Below, piece after piece: positions 9,059 through 17,923 of a stretch of DNA of 64,000 bases. The notes under the pieces were generated by a model that was not told the origin of the DNA, made no database searches, and saw only the letters and a list, made by a program, of their open reading frames with translations. The stretch is from the NCBI RefSeq assembly GCF_000970305.1, contig NZ_CP009517.1, forward strand, positions 3,348,001 through 3,412,000. Direction: 5' to 3'. Position numbers and translations under genes: made by a program. Within the stretch, counting starts at the first letter, position 1. The number at the start of each line of letters is the position of its first letter. This DNA is from Methanosarcina barkeri 3 (GTDB taxonomy: Archaea > Halobacteriota > Methanosarcinia > Methanosarcinales > Methanosarcinaceae).

Positions 9059-9095
9059 AATATAAATATTGAAATTACTATCTATAGGATAGTAA
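9059..9095 (+). promoter_or_regulatory. TATA box plus palindromic operator, probable heat-shock control
   Basis: An AT-rich TATA-like element (AATATAAATATT, about 9058-9070) is followed five bases later by the perfect inverted repeat TTACTATC-N5-GATAGTAA (9075-9095). A five-base spacer between arms directly downstream of TATA is how archaeal heat-shock repressors of the Phr/HSR1 type bind; I recall a CTAAC-N5-GTTAG site in Archaeoglobus. It is the only such promoter before the Hsp20 gene at 9500, implying a 5' leader of about 400 bases. Confidence 0.6.
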
Positions 9096-9499
9096 CTTGG
9101 GAATAATATCTTTAACACAGAACAATCAAACAAGGACTGTAAGTACTACCCCTCAGTTACTTAATAGATATCTGCGAACAGACCGAAGACGAACCTGTAC
9201 CGCCTTCAAAAAACGGATTTGTCCCTTCTTCCTGAAGAGTATGGGAGTCTTGAACTCTCATTATCGTGCCTGTAAAAAACGGGTAAGATAAAAACGTACC
9301 TCCGTCGTTATTTCTTTCCCGTAATTCAGGCTGTTCTCTGGAGAGATGGATAATAACTGTTCTGGACTGAATTTACAGATCAAAACCACTGTAAGACAAA
9401 TAAAACCCAGGAAAACCGAAAGAAAAGCAATCCTGAAATCCGAAATGGGGAAAGCTTACGATCAAGGAATCCTGGAATTGAATAAGGAGGAATCTGTAT
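9096..9499 (+). other. Long presumed 5' leader of hsp20
   Basis: About 400 bases between the operator and the Hsp20 start. A frame beginning at a TTG (9097-9291) and another at 9346-9531 overlapping hsp20 lack ribosome-binding sites and look like chance. The stretch is less AT-rich than typical spacers here, so a structured leader or a small RNA is possible; nothing specific is recognised. Confidence 0.35.
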
Positions 9500-9958
9500 A
9501 TGAAATTTCCAATAAAAAGAACAGACCGTGATATGTATAGCTGGGACCCATTTGATGAGATAAGAAGGATGCAGAACTATATGGAACATATGTTCAGAGC
9601 TTTTCCCGCAACGGAAGGTCGATTCGGAAGCGAAGCTTTCTCTCCGCTGACTGATGTTATTGAAGAAGACGAGAAAGTAGTTGTGACAACCGATCTACCT
9701 GGCGTTGACAAAGAAGATGTTGAACTAGATCTCAGGGATAATGTTCTGGTAATCAGCGCAGGGAAAGGAAAAGAACAAGAGGCTGAAAAAGAAGGTTACC
9801 TTAGAAAAGAGCGGTCTTTCATGCGCTACTACCGTGAAATTTCTCTTCCCGACGGCGTAACAGAAGAAGGGTCAAGTGCACAGCTCAAAAACGGTGTCTT
9901 AACTGTTACCCTACCGAAAACAAAACCTGTAGCTGGGAAGAGAATCGAGATTGAATAA
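9500..9958 (+). CDS. hsp20: Small heat-shock protein Hsp20
   Basis: A 152-residue alpha-crystallin family chaperone that holds unfolding proteins in oligomeric shells. Order: a short variable N-terminus with WDPFDEIRRMQ, then the alpha-crystallin domain (about residues 45-140) with TDLPGVDKEDVELDL, the conserved LKNGVLTVTLPK near the end, and the C-terminal I-x-I motif (RIEIE). AAGGAGGA lies eleven bases before the ATG. Expression is probably heat-induced through the palindrome at 9075-9095. A hairpin terminator follows at 9997-10015. Confidence 0.96.
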   Translation: MKFPIKRTDRDMYSWDPFDEIRRMQNYMEHMFRAFPATEGRFGSEAFSPLTDVIEEDEKVVVTTDLPGVDKEDVELDLRDNVLVISAGKGKEQEAEKEGYLRKERSFMRYYREISLPDGVTEEGSSAQLKNGVLTVTLPKTKPVAGKRIEIE

Positions 9959-9996
9959 ACCGGTATTCAGGGCAATACTCGATACCACAATACTAT

Positions 9997-10020
9997 AATC
10001 CGGATAAACCGGATTTTAAC
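9997..10020 (+). terminator. Hairpin terminator after hsp20
   Basis: AATCCGG (9997-10003) and CCGGATT (10009-10015) form a perfect 7-bp stem with an ATAAA loop, followed by TTAAC, about 40 bases after the stop codon. Confidence 0.55.
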
Positions 10021-10311
10021 TTGATTTTATCCTGAAAAAATCTCAAGCTCCATAAAACATCTGCGGACAGGCTCAGGAATAAGAATTTGAAAACTGCAGA
10101 CTGCCCGCAGTAAAACAAAACTTAAATACTCTTTTATTTCCTTTCTATTCGAAGCATCCGCTCCAAGACTCGTAAATCTTGCAAAACCTATGAATTTTCA
10201 GAATCTGTAAGAATTTTTTCAGATAGGCCCTAAGTTCACCACGTATAAACATTTCTAATCCAGATGAATTACAGAAAAATGGTAGAATTGTCTGGATAAA
10301 AAGTCTAGATG

Positions 10312-10354
10312 AAATAAGAATAAGAATAAAATAAGAATAAAATAAGAATAAAAT
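10312..10354. repeat. 11-12-bp A-rich tandem repeat
   Basis: Units of the type AATAAGAATAAA are repeated about three and a half times in the convergent spacer between hsp20 and the beta-helix/PKD gene. Confidence 0.7.
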
Positions 10355-10380
10355 GGCAGATTTGCCTGCCATTACTTTTC
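10353..10380. terminator. Hairpin between convergent genes
   Basis: ATGGCAG (10353-10359) and CTGCCAT (10366-10372) form a 7-bp stem with a six-base loop, followed on the plus strand by TTACTTTT. Confidence 0.5.
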
Positions 10381-10417
10381 GCTAGCATAAATCTATATCT
10401 TATAGTATTACTCGGCA

Positions 10418-10580
10418 ATTATTATTTGATTGAAATATTTGATTCTTTGCCATTGATTGCAGTTAATATCATAGCGTAACTCTCTGCAACCTTGTAGTTA
10501 TGACCTTGATTCGGCTCGGTGCTACTGCATTCTCATTGCCAAAATCTCACACTATTAAGGCTTCGTTACTGGATTTCACT
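10418..10580 (-). pseudogene. Decayed PKD module
   Basis: The 160 bases just past the stop of the beta-helix/PKD gene are a degenerate copy of its last PKD repeat. Read on the minus strand, KSSN-x6-*-DFGNENA matches KSSNATSVKWNFGDGTT, with an in-frame TGA in place of Trp. After one frameshift, TEPNQGHNYKV...LTAINGKESN matches TESNPTHTYKT...LTVTNGKESS. It is a former terminal module that lost its frame, leaving the present, shorter protein. Confidence 0.85.
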
Positions 10581-10584
10581 GGAT

Positions 10585-13536
10585 TTATATGAGAACATAT
10601 ATATAATTGGTTGCAACACTTGACTCTTTTCCATTGGTTACAGTTAATGTCACAGTATAAAACTCTATAACCTTATTAGTTTTATAGGTATGAGTTGGAT
10701 TAGATTCGGTAGAGGTAGTTCCATCACCGAAGTTCCATTTTACTGAGGTTGCATTGCTGGACTTATCTGTGAACTTAACTGTGAGAGGCGCATGTCCAAT
10801 CCGAGGGGCTGCTGCAAAACTTGCTTTTGGTGAGCCCAGAGGGACTTCAGTGACAGTTATTGTTTTGCTTGCGGTGTCATAACCATCTTTGTTGCCTACG
10901 TTCAGAGTGGCAGTAAATGTTCCTGCACTAGTATAGGTATAGACTGGACTTTTATCGGTAGAGGTAACCCCATCGCCAAAGTTCCATTTCCATTCGGTTG
11001 GACTATTAGTGGATGTGTCAGTAAACTTCACAGTAAGAGGAGTTGTTCCTTCGGTCTGATTCACAGTGAAGTTGGCATCTGGAGGTGTTGGTGCACGGTT
11101 TACTTTAATGTCCATTGATTTTTTAGCACTTGAACCATCAGCATTCGTTGCAGTCAAGGTAACCCTGTATGTTCCCTCACCACCGAATGTATGTTCAGGG
11201 TTCTGAACTGTTGATGTTTGATCATCTCCAAAACTCCACTTCCAGCTGGTTGGACTGTTGGTAGATGTATCAGTAAACTTCACAGTAAGAGGAGCTGTTC
11301 CTATGGTCGGGTTTGCTGTGAAGCTTGCAATCGGTGGAGTTAGTACGCGGTTTACTTTAATATTCATTGAACTTTCATCACTTGAACCGTCACCATTTGT
11401 TGCAACCAGGGTGACATTGTATGTTCCTGTACCACTGAATGTATATACCGGATTCTGAACTGTTGATGTATTACCGTCTCCGAAGTTCCATTTCCACCCT
11501 GTTGGACGGCGAGTGGATGTATCAGTGAATTTCACAGTAAGAGGAACTGTTCCCTCTGTCTTATTTGCACCGAAGCTTGCAACTGGTGGCGTCAGTACGG
11601 ATTTTACTGTGATAATCATTGATCTTACCTCACTGGACCCTTCATCATTTGTTGCAACCAGGGTGACATTGTATGTTCCCTCTTTACTGAACGTGTGTAC
11701 AGGATTCTGTTCGGTTGAATTAGTCCCATCTCCAAAGTCCCAGTTCCATTTGTTTGGATTATTAGCGGATATGTCAAAGAACCGCACAGTAAGATTTGCA
11801 GTGAAGTTTGCCACAGGAAGAACTGGCACCGATTTCTCGGTAACTTTTATTGTAGCTAACTTTGAACTTGTACCATTTTCATTAGTTGCTGTCAGATTAA
11901 CGGTAAAAGTTCCTACAGTTGTGAACTCATAAACTGGATTTCTGTCTACAGAATCACTGACTCCGTCACTGTTAAAGTCCCAGCTTACAGAAGCTGCATT
12001 TTCAGAACTATCAGTAAACTGGATAGTTAGAGGCGCTTTGCCTTCTGTTTTGTTGGCACTGAAATTTGCTACAGGAAGTATTATTTCTGATATTTCTGAT
12101 TTTGATGCATCTCCCGTATTTCCGTACAGGCCGATGTTAATTCTGTTTCCATTGGGTTCCGGCTCATTAGAATAGTCCGATAAAGGATAGCCTGCGTCAA
12201 TACATGGGGAATTTACACCGTCATTTACCCATTCGATCCCGTTCCATCGCCCTGATTTTGATTTTAAATGGTAATCACGGTTATTTCTGTCTGCATACTG
12301 CGGATCTGACTGTATGTCTCCCAATCCTGCGTCTACATATGAATAGTTACCACCAGAGTTGTTATAGAAACAATTGTTTTGCAGAACAAAAGAATGTGTA
12401 TCTTTAAGGAAATTGGCTACTCCAACTCCATTTCCTTGAGCCAATGATGATTGGATATTTGTTATAATGTTATTTCTCGCTGTAATAACATATCCTGAGC
12501 CGTTCAGAGGTGAAGAAGAATACACGTTTTTCTGTGCAATACCAGATCCATAGGCTCCGTCAATCACGTTATTCTCAATGGTGACATTGAATCCATCAGA
12601 CACTATTCCCCCAATATTACCATTATTAGTGTTGGTTCCTGTATCATAGATCTGATTATGGTGGACATAGGCATTTGTTGATGAAGGAGAATAAGTTCCG
12701 GATCCAAAAATCCAGATTCCAGAAAGCGCAGTCCTGTATATCGTGTTATTATACACTTCAATATTATCCATTTTATAACTGTTTCCTTCCTTCTGGATCT
12801 GAATTCCTGCACCTCCATAACCTTCGGACGTGATGTTATTGCCGTAGAGCCTCACATTGTTTGTGTTATAAACTCTCAGTCCACTGTTCATTCTGCAGGT
12901 TATGTTATTATTATAGGCTTCCACAGCTGAACATTTAATGGTACATAGAACATCATGTCCCAGTAAATATGCCTTATTGTCATGGAATTCTATATTAGAA
13001 CAGTTGTTAACTCTTAGACCGTCTCCATGGTTATTGGTAAGATACATGTTATATACATCGATGTTCTGACAATTGCTCAAGTGGATAAGGTTGTAATAAT
13101 CAGTTCCGCTGTTAACATTAGTGTTTTTTTCACGGTTTCCATCAATTTTAAAGTTCTTGATAGTAATATTTCGGTTTCCTGAACTGTCATTCTGTTGAAT
13201 CAGGGGTACGTTCTTTATCCAGCCTGCGTTATCAACCAGTTTGAGAACAGCATCTGAATCTCCCTCAAGAGTAATATTGTTACCGATTAGAAGTGTGCCA
13301 TTAACAACGTATGTAAATGGCCCTTTGAGATAAACAGTCGTGTAATCAGGGTTTTCGGTTACATACTTTAGAGCCTGATTAATCTGTTCGTGATCGTCTG
13401 TTCCATTGCAGTAAAAATCACCACTACTATCTCCTGAAACGTAGACCGTTGGGGGAGTCATACATAAAACAGTAGGGATGTTTATCAGTACAGGAAGGCA
13501 CACAAGAAAAAAAAGTATTAATATCCGGTTTTTCAT
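10585..13536 (-). CDS. Secreted beta-helix and PKD-repeat surface protein
   Basis: A 983-residue exported protein. Residues 1-25 form a signal peptide (MKNRILILFFLVCLPVLINI). Residues about 30-470 are a right-handed parallel beta-helix (NosD/PbH1 type) seen as many short NITIKNFKIDGN, NNTIYRTALSGIWIFG-like turns. Six PKD domains follow (about 485-983), each with a W-x-F-G-D-G core. The second is shortened and lacks the T-x-APLTV strand. PKD arrays are common in Methanosarcina surface proteins and probably serve adhesion or carbohydrate binding. AAAGGAGA sits before the ATG. No C-terminal membrane anchor is seen; the protein ends inside the last PKD domain, next to a decayed extra module. Confidence 0.93.
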   Translation of the reverse strand: MKNRILILFFLVCLPVLINIPTVLCMTPPTVYVSGDSSGDFYCNGTDDHEQINQALKYVTENPDYTTVYLKGPFTYVVNGTLLIGNNITLEGDSDAVLKLVDNAGWIKNVPLIQQNDSSGNRNITIKNFKIDGNREKNTNVNSGTDYYNLIHLSNCQNIDVYNMYLTNNHGDGLRVNNCSNIEFHDNKAYLLGHDVLCTIKCSAVEAYNNNITCRMNSGLRVYNTNNVRLYGNNITSEGYGGAGIQIQKEGNSYKMDNIEVYNNTIYRTALSGIWIFGSGTYSPSSTNAYVHHNQIYDTGTNTNNGNIGGIVSDGFNVTIENNVIDGAYGSGIAQKNVYSSSPLNGSGYVITARNNIITNIQSSLAQGNGVGVANFLKDTHSFVLQNNCFYNNSGGNYSYVDAGLGDIQSDPQYADRNNRDYHLKSKSGRWNGIEWVNDGVNSPCIDAGYPLSDYSNEPEPNGNRINIGLYGNTGDASKSEISEIILPVANFSANKTEGKAPLTIQFTDSSENAASVSWDFNSDGVSDSVDRNPVYEFTTVGTFTVNLTATNENGTSSKLATIKVTEKSVPVLPVANFTANLTVRFFDISANNPNKWNWDFGDGTNSTEQNPVHTFSKEGTYNVTLVATNDEGSSEVRSMIITVKSVLTPPVASFGANKTEGTVPLTVKFTDTSTRRPTGWKWNFGDGNTSTVQNPVYTFSGTGTYNVTLVATNGDGSSDESSMNIKVNRVLTPPIASFTANPTIGTAPLTVKFTDTSTNSPTSWKWSFGDDQTSTVQNPEHTFGGEGTYRVTLTATNADGSSAKKSMDIKVNRAPTPPDANFTVNQTEGTTPLTVKFTDTSTNSPTEWKWNFGDGVTSTDKSPVYTYTSAGTFTATLNVGNKDGYDTASKTITVTEVPLGSPKASFAAAPRIGHAPLTVKFTDKSSNATSVKWNFGDGTTSTESNPTHTYKTNKVIEFYTVTLTVTNGKESSVATNYIYVLI

Positions 13537-13936
13537 TTATCTGTCTCCTTTAGTTGCAAGTAAAAATACTAATGTTGGCTGACTAACTTAGCTAAAAATT
13601 ACTTGGTGTGTTTGTGGTAAGTTGTAGCACGGTAGTTGTCAGTTCCTGTAGCACTTTATACAGTTTAGCTAAAAGCCTATCCTAAAATTCAAAACTTGTT
13701 TCTTGAGCCCGTATCTTGAATAATCATCAAGATCATGGTCACGAAAACAATTCTGGAAATCTCTGATAGTTAGGAATAAAATGGCTTTTGAGAAACTCAA
13801 GTAGAAATCCTTCAGGAATTCTGCCAACAATATGAAAAAGATACATTTTTAACAATATAAATTTTTTTATCCACTTAGGAAGATGGATAATTAAAGGAGT
13901 CTATACAAGTGTGTTTTGAACTTGAAACAGGTGAAA
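13537..13936. promoter_or_regulatory. Upstream region of the PKD gene
   Basis: A roughly 400-base spacer. AAAGGAGA at 13545-13552 (minus strand) is the ribosome-binding site for the PKD gene. Near 13855-13870 is an A/T-rich stretch that could be a promoter. No gene is visible. Confidence 0.4.
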
Positions 13937-13940
13937 ATAA

Positions 13941-14083
13941 GAAGTTAAAAAAACCATAAGTTAAAAACTAGAAGTTAAAAAATCAGAAGTTAAAAAACCA
14001 GAAGTTAAAAAATCAGAAGTTAAAAAATCAGAAGTTAAAAACTAGAAGTTAAAAAATCAGAAGTTAAAAAATCAGAAGTTAAA
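13941..14083. repeat. 14-16-bp tandem repeat, about 10 copies
   Basis: GAAGTTAAAAAATCA and close variants (CCA, CTA endings) run through the 3' flank of the AMMECR1 gene, starting 36 bases after its stop codon. Confidence 0.92.
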
Positions 14084-14118
14084 GCCATAGCAAATACCGG
14101 CAATCAAAACTTCCGGTC

Positions 14119-14721
14119 TTACTGCAATTTTTCCTCAATTACCTCGCCACTTGGTTCTTTTTCCTTGAAAATCTGCCCTTCGAAACAGGAGACTTCGGCT
14201 CCTTTGAGCCAGGCATCAGGCGAAAGACCAGCTTTCAGGCAGGTATGGCCCAGAAACTCGAGAGAATCCATATTATACTCAGGGGCAACCTGAGGAAGCA
14301 AAAGTCCCTGACAGTACCCCTGCTTTACAATAAGTCCATGTTTTCCGATCTCTATGCGTTCAGGAAGTTCTTCTACAGGAGCATTAATCTTTTCAGGCTG
14401 GGTAAGAACTGTTACCTCAACAACTATCTCATCCAGTTCATCTTTTCCCACCGGATGAAAACGCGGGTCCCGAGTTGCCGCAGAAATTGCAGAATCCATA
14501 ATTGCGTCCTCAAGTCTGGAATCCGGGAACGGATGCCCTATACAGCCTCTAAGAAGCCCGCTTTCCGTTAGTGTAACAAAAACTCCCCTTTTCTCCCCGA
14601 AAACCGGCGAAAGCTCAAAATCAAGTTCCTGAGGTTCCGGAAGCCTTTCTTCCGAGAGGAACAATTCGATCGTTTTCCTTGCAAGTTTGACTGCAGCCAT
14701 GCCTTCAACGTCTGTAAGCAT
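14119..14721 (-). CDS. AMMECR1-domain protein
   Basis: A 200-residue protein of the AMMECR1 family (TIGR00296), found in archaea and eukaryotes, with no settled biochemical function; human AMMECR1 is linked to Alport syndrome with intellectual disability. The hallmark LRGCIG motif is at about residues 58-63. The rest matches family length, including RDPRFHPV and the KGLL-like [14 protein letters not shown] segment. In archaea these genes are often near memo-like or radical-SAM genes, but here the neighbours are unrelated. The start ATG at 14721 has no clear Shine-Dalgarno sequence. Confidence 0.93.
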   Translation of the reverse strand: MLTDVEGMAAVKLARKTIELFLSEERLPEPQELDFELSPVFGEKRGVFVTLTESGLLRGCIGHPFPDSRLEDAIMDSAISAATRDPRFHPVGKDELDEIVVEVTVLTQPEKINAPVEELPERIEIGKHGLIVKQGYCQGLLLPQVAPEYNMDSLEFLGHTCLKAGLSPDAWLKGAEVSCFEGQIFKEKEPSGEVIEEKLQ

Positions 14722-15080
14722 ACTTGAACCAACACCTCAACTTTGTTTTGAATTATTTCCTGTAACCCTTAACCAGTATTAGATGTCATTATTATCATTA
14801 CCAGCATAACTGTATATGTTACCAGTATTACCAGTATCAACTTAAATACTCCACCGTTACCAGTACTAACTGTAAGTGCTACTAGCATTACCATTACTAG
14901 CTGCAAACTCCAGATGTGCATGTCTACCTAGGTAGATCACTAACCTAGGCTAGTATGATCTACCTAAGTTAGTATGATAATATTTATGTTAAAGCTAGTT
15001 AACAGTATGTTCATCAGAGCCAGTAAAAGTATACTTCCGGAATTTTACTTTTAAGAAGCAGGAAGATGAAAAGGATTGTT
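14722..15080. other. Spacer with CTAG-containing palindromes
   Basis: TCTACCTAGGTAGA (14923-14936) is a perfect 14-bp palindrome. CTAACCTAGGCTAG (14940-14953) is a near-palindrome, and TTAGTATGAT / CTAGTATGAT are repeated around a further CTACCTAAG. Upstream (14775-14900) the words ACCAGTATTA and ACTAGCATTA recur. No gene is present. It may be a regulatory region for the AMMECR1 gene, some 200 bases from its start. Confidence 0.5.
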
Positions 15081-15122
15081 TTAAAAAAGAAAAGCCAGGG
15101 AGTTCGGCAGAGGAGAACTCCC
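15081..15122 (-). terminator. Terminator of pgk
   Basis: On the minus strand GGGAGTTC (15122-15115) and GAACTCCC (15105-15098) form an 8-bp stem, followed by GGC then a T-rich run (to 15081), about 65 bases after the pgk stop. A classic intrinsic-terminator shape. Confidence 0.75.
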
Positions 15123-15186
15123 AGAAAGAAACTCCCAATAGAAAGCTTATTTTTTATAAATGCTAGAACTTGAAAGAAACGAACAA

Positions 15187-16425
15187 TCAGATCTTCTTAG
15201 CTTCCTCATATCTCTTAGCTGCAGCCTTCAGAGCCTCAACGCCAGGAAGCTTTACTCCTGAGAGATAATCAATTAATGCTCCACCGCCTGTACTGATGTG
15301 AGAGAAACGGTGTGCAAGCCCGAGATGCTCGACTTCTGCCGAAATATGTCCACCGCCAATAATTGAAAACTCGGACTTAGTAGCAGCTTTTATAATCTCG
15401 TGCGTTCCAAGGGCAAAATCAGCAACTTCGGAAATCCCTGCAGGGCCATTTAAAACAACAGTTTTTGCACTTTCGATTTCACTGGTAAAGTTCACAATGG
15501 TTTCAAGCCCAATATCGTTTATAGGGAGAGAATCGTAGTTAAGTTCCGAAACAGGTAATTCAACCCGCTTCTTATTATCGTTTAAAGCCACGTCCCTGGG
15601 AAGACCAACTTTATCTTTGAATTTCGCAAGTATACCTTTCGCTTTTTCGATCTGGTCTTCATAGCCCTGGGATTTGATAAAATCCAGATTTACTTTTCCG
15701 ATATCTATACCTGATGCTGCAAGCGCCACATTTGCTACTACACCTGTCAGGAGTACCCTGTCAGCCCCTCCGTTTGCAAGTACATTTTCCGCCACCCGGA
15801 GTGAGTCATCGACTTTAGCTCCACCGAGCACGAAAATCGTTGGCCGTTCTCCTCCTTTGATCCCCCTATTCAGAGACGTGAGCTCCTTTTCCATAACTCT
15901 TCCGGCTCCTGTAGGGAGAACCTCAGTAAATCCGACTACGGAAAGTTGAGATCTGTGGGATACGGCAAAGGCATCATTAAGGAAGATATCCACAAAAGGT
16001 GCCAGTTTTTTAACCGGGTAAGTTTTTGCCTGTTCTGATGGAGGTCTTTCGAGACTTTCTTCGGAATAGAACCTTACATTTTCGAGCAGGATGACATCCC
16101 CATTTTCCATAGAAGCAATCCTGGTCTTTGCGTAAGTTCCAAAGATATCATCTACATAGAGGACCTGCTTTCCCAGATATTTGGACATCAGGTTAGCATG
16201 AGGCTTCATTGTGGTGAAGTCTTTTTTTCCTGGCCTGCTCTGGTGTGCAAGCAAAACAACTTTTGCGTCCTCAAGATCCTTCAAGGTGGCAATATGGCTT
16301 CGGATCCGCATATCGTCCAGAATATTACCCTGTGGATCCATAGGGGAGTTCAGGTCAACTCTTACAAGAATTGTCTTTCCATGCGTGTCAAAATCATCTA
16401 TTGTAAGAAAGTTTCTAGAAGTCAT
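15187..16425 (-). CDS. pgk: Phosphoglycerate kinase
   Basis: A 412-residue archaeal phosphoglycerate kinase, which interconverts 1,3-bisphosphoglycerate + ADP and 3-phosphoglycerate + ATP; in this organism mainly gluconeogenic. The N-terminal VRVDLNSPMD substrate motif, the HQSRPG motif, GGAKVDDS, and the C-terminal GGGHISAE / STGGGAL nucleotide-binding motifs are intact. Start ATG at 16425, with TGAGGT just upstream. A TATA box at 16451-16463 implies a very short leader. A strong terminator follows, so it is monocistronic. Confidence 0.97.
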   Translation of the reverse strand: MTSRNFLTIDDFDTHGKTILVRVDLNSPMDPQGNILDDMRIRSHIATLKDLEDAKVVLLAHQSRPGKKDFTTMKPHANLMSKYLGKQVLYVDDIFGTYAKTRIASMENGDVILLENVRFYSEESLERPPSEQAKTYPVKKLAPFVDIFLNDAFAVSHRSQLSVVGFTEVLPTGAGRVMEKELTSLNRGIKGGERPTIFVLGGAKVDDSLRVAENVLANGGADRVLLTGVVANVALAASGIDIGKVNLDFIKSQGYEDQIEKAKGILAKFKDKVGLPRDVALNDNKKRVELPVSELNYDSLPINDIGLETIVNFTSEIESAKTVVLNGPAGISEVADFALGTHEIIKAATKSEFSIIGGGHISAEVEHLGLAHRFSHISTGGGALIDYLSGVKLPGVEALKAAAKRYEEAKKI

Positions 16426-16448
16426 ACCTCAGCGCACCTTTGTGAATG

Positions 16449-16463
16449 AGATTTTATATATAG
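16449..16463 (-). promoter_or_regulatory. TATA box of pgk
   Basis: CTATATATAAAAT on the minus strand, centred about 30 bases before the pgk ATG, so transcription should start within a few bases of the start codon. Confidence 0.6.
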
Positions 16464-16680
16464 AAAATAAAGTTTAATAGCAAATTTTAGAGAATTTTTT
16501 ATCATCAAATAGTGGTTATGTTTGTCATGGAATTTTTTCCATAAATAAGTTTGTTTGCGTGCAGGTCTCATGAAATGGATTACGAGTTTTATATAAAAGT
16601 CAGAATCAAAAACTGGCGACAATTTAAGAATATATCGGATTACATAAAAAAATATTAAAGGAGGTAGAAGACAACGACAT

Positions 16681-16725
16681 ATGAGAAGGATAACCGTAGA
16701 GATTTTGAAGAGAGAATCAGAATAA
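16681..16725 (+). CDS. Possible 14-codon leader ORF of the UDG gene
   Basis: ATG AGA AGG ... GAA TAA encodes MRRITVEILKRESE. AAAGGAGGT at 16657-16665 is the only strong ribosome-binding site upstream and lies about 15 bases before this ATG, longer than usual. The stop overlaps the uracil-DNA glycosylase start by one base (TAATG), so ribosomes could restart there. May be a leader peptide or simply leader sequence. Confidence 0.4.
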   Translation: MRRITVEILKRESE

Positions 16726-17267
16726 TGGTGGAAGCCGGATACGAAACTGTTGCAAGGGAGATAATTAAATGCACCCGATGTCCGCTCCACAAAAGTGCAA
16801 TCAGAAGAGTCATAGGAAAAGGGTCCTGTAATCCGAAAGTTTTCTTTATAGGAGAAGCTCCCGGGAAAAGCGAAAATGAAACAGGGATTCCGTTCTATGG
16901 CAGGGCAGGAAAAGAACTGGATAAAATGATCGAGTACATGAGACTTTCCGAAGAAGACTGGATGGTAACAAATACGGTCAAATGTCACCCGCCAGAAAAC
17001 CGAAAGCCCAGGACAAACGAGATCGAGTGCTGTAAACCCTTCCTGCTTTCTCAGATAATCCTGCTTAACCCGAAAATCATAATCCTTCTTGGTAATACAG
17101 CCGAGAAGTCCTTTTGCCCTGGAAGAAAACTCGAATGGGGAGTCCCTGTGGAACATGAAGGAAGAATGATCCTGAAACTTTATCATCCTGCAGCCCTGAT
17201 CTATACTTCCTCAAAAAAGGAGATCCAACGTGCTTTCATTGACAAAAATCGTGACCTATGGAGCTGA
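16725..17267 (+). CDS. Family 4 uracil-DNA glycosylase
   Basis: A 180-residue [4Fe-4S] uracil-DNA glycosylase, which removes uracil formed by cytosine deamination in base-excision repair. Cluster cysteines are seen at residues 16 and 19 (CTRC), 87 (VKCHPPENR) and 102 or 103. The active-site motif GEAPG is at 43-47, and the second motif YHPAA near 153-157. Length suits this compact archaeal/thermophile family. Start ATG at 16725 overlaps the stop of a 14-codon leader ORF. A nine-copy 14-bp repeat array lies in the 3' flank. Confidence 0.94.
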   Translation: MVEAGYETVAREIIKCTRCPLHKSAIRRVIGKGSCNPKVFFIGEAPGKSENETGIPFYGRAGKELDKMIEYMRLSEEDWMVTNTVKCHPPENRKPRTNEIECCKPFLLSQIILLNPKIIILLGNTAEKSFCPGRKLEWGVPVEHEGRMILKLYHPAALIYTSSKKEIQRAFIDKNRDLWS

Positions 17268-17324
17268 ATGACCCTGACGGCAGCCATGCCTTTGCAAGCA
17301 AAGTAACGGAAGTTTACCAGCTAT

Positions 17325-17450
17325 AGAGTCACCATCATAGAGTCACCATCATAGAATCACCGTCATAGAGTCACCGTCATAGAGTCACCATCATAGAGTC
17401 ACCGTCATAGAATCACCGTCATAGAATCACCGTCATAGAATCACCATCAT
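17325..17450. repeat. 14-bp tandem repeat, 9 copies
   Basis: AGAGTCACCATCAT with A/G variants at positions 4 and 10 runs from 17325 to 17450, starting 58 bases after the UDG stop, and then degenerates (AGAGTTAACCAT). The remaining spacer to 17923 is AT-rich with loosely repeated ATCTAAT/GTC words and no gene. Confidence 0.95.
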
Positions 17451-17923
17451 AGAGTTAACCATAGAATTACAAGCCATAAAGTTAGCCACAGAGTTACAAG
17501 CTTTAATGTCCCCACTTCAGGAATCCGTAGTAAAGCTTTATTACCCGCTTATCTGATCTTTCTAAATTAGAATGATACAGGTTCAAACGGTCTATGAATC
17601 GATATATCCATTCACAAATTATAAATATCGAGATTTTTACTTTATTATTGGGGTTTGTGTAGCAGTTAGGAACAAGAACTTGAATAAAAATCGATATCTA
17701 ATGTCGTAAATTTAAGACTCTGATATCTAGTCTCATAACTTCTAAGATTCAAATCTTGTGCCGTAACATCTAATATTCAAGTATCTGATGTCGAAACGTC
17801 TATGTTCCAAAATGAGATCCAAGACGCGGATGCCTTAACACCTTGCACCAAATTCCCGGATATACGGATGAAATTTATTAGCTTATATAGCTTACCGGGG
17901 AAAGACTCTTCGGGAGGGGTAGT

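Noticed and set aside
9346-9531. 61-codon ORF overlapping hsp20 start
   Set aside because: The overlapping Hsp20 start has a strong ribosome-binding site and conserved sequence.
10145-10372. 75-codon minus-strand ORF
   Set aside because: Composed partly of an A-rich repeat and a terminator hairpin.
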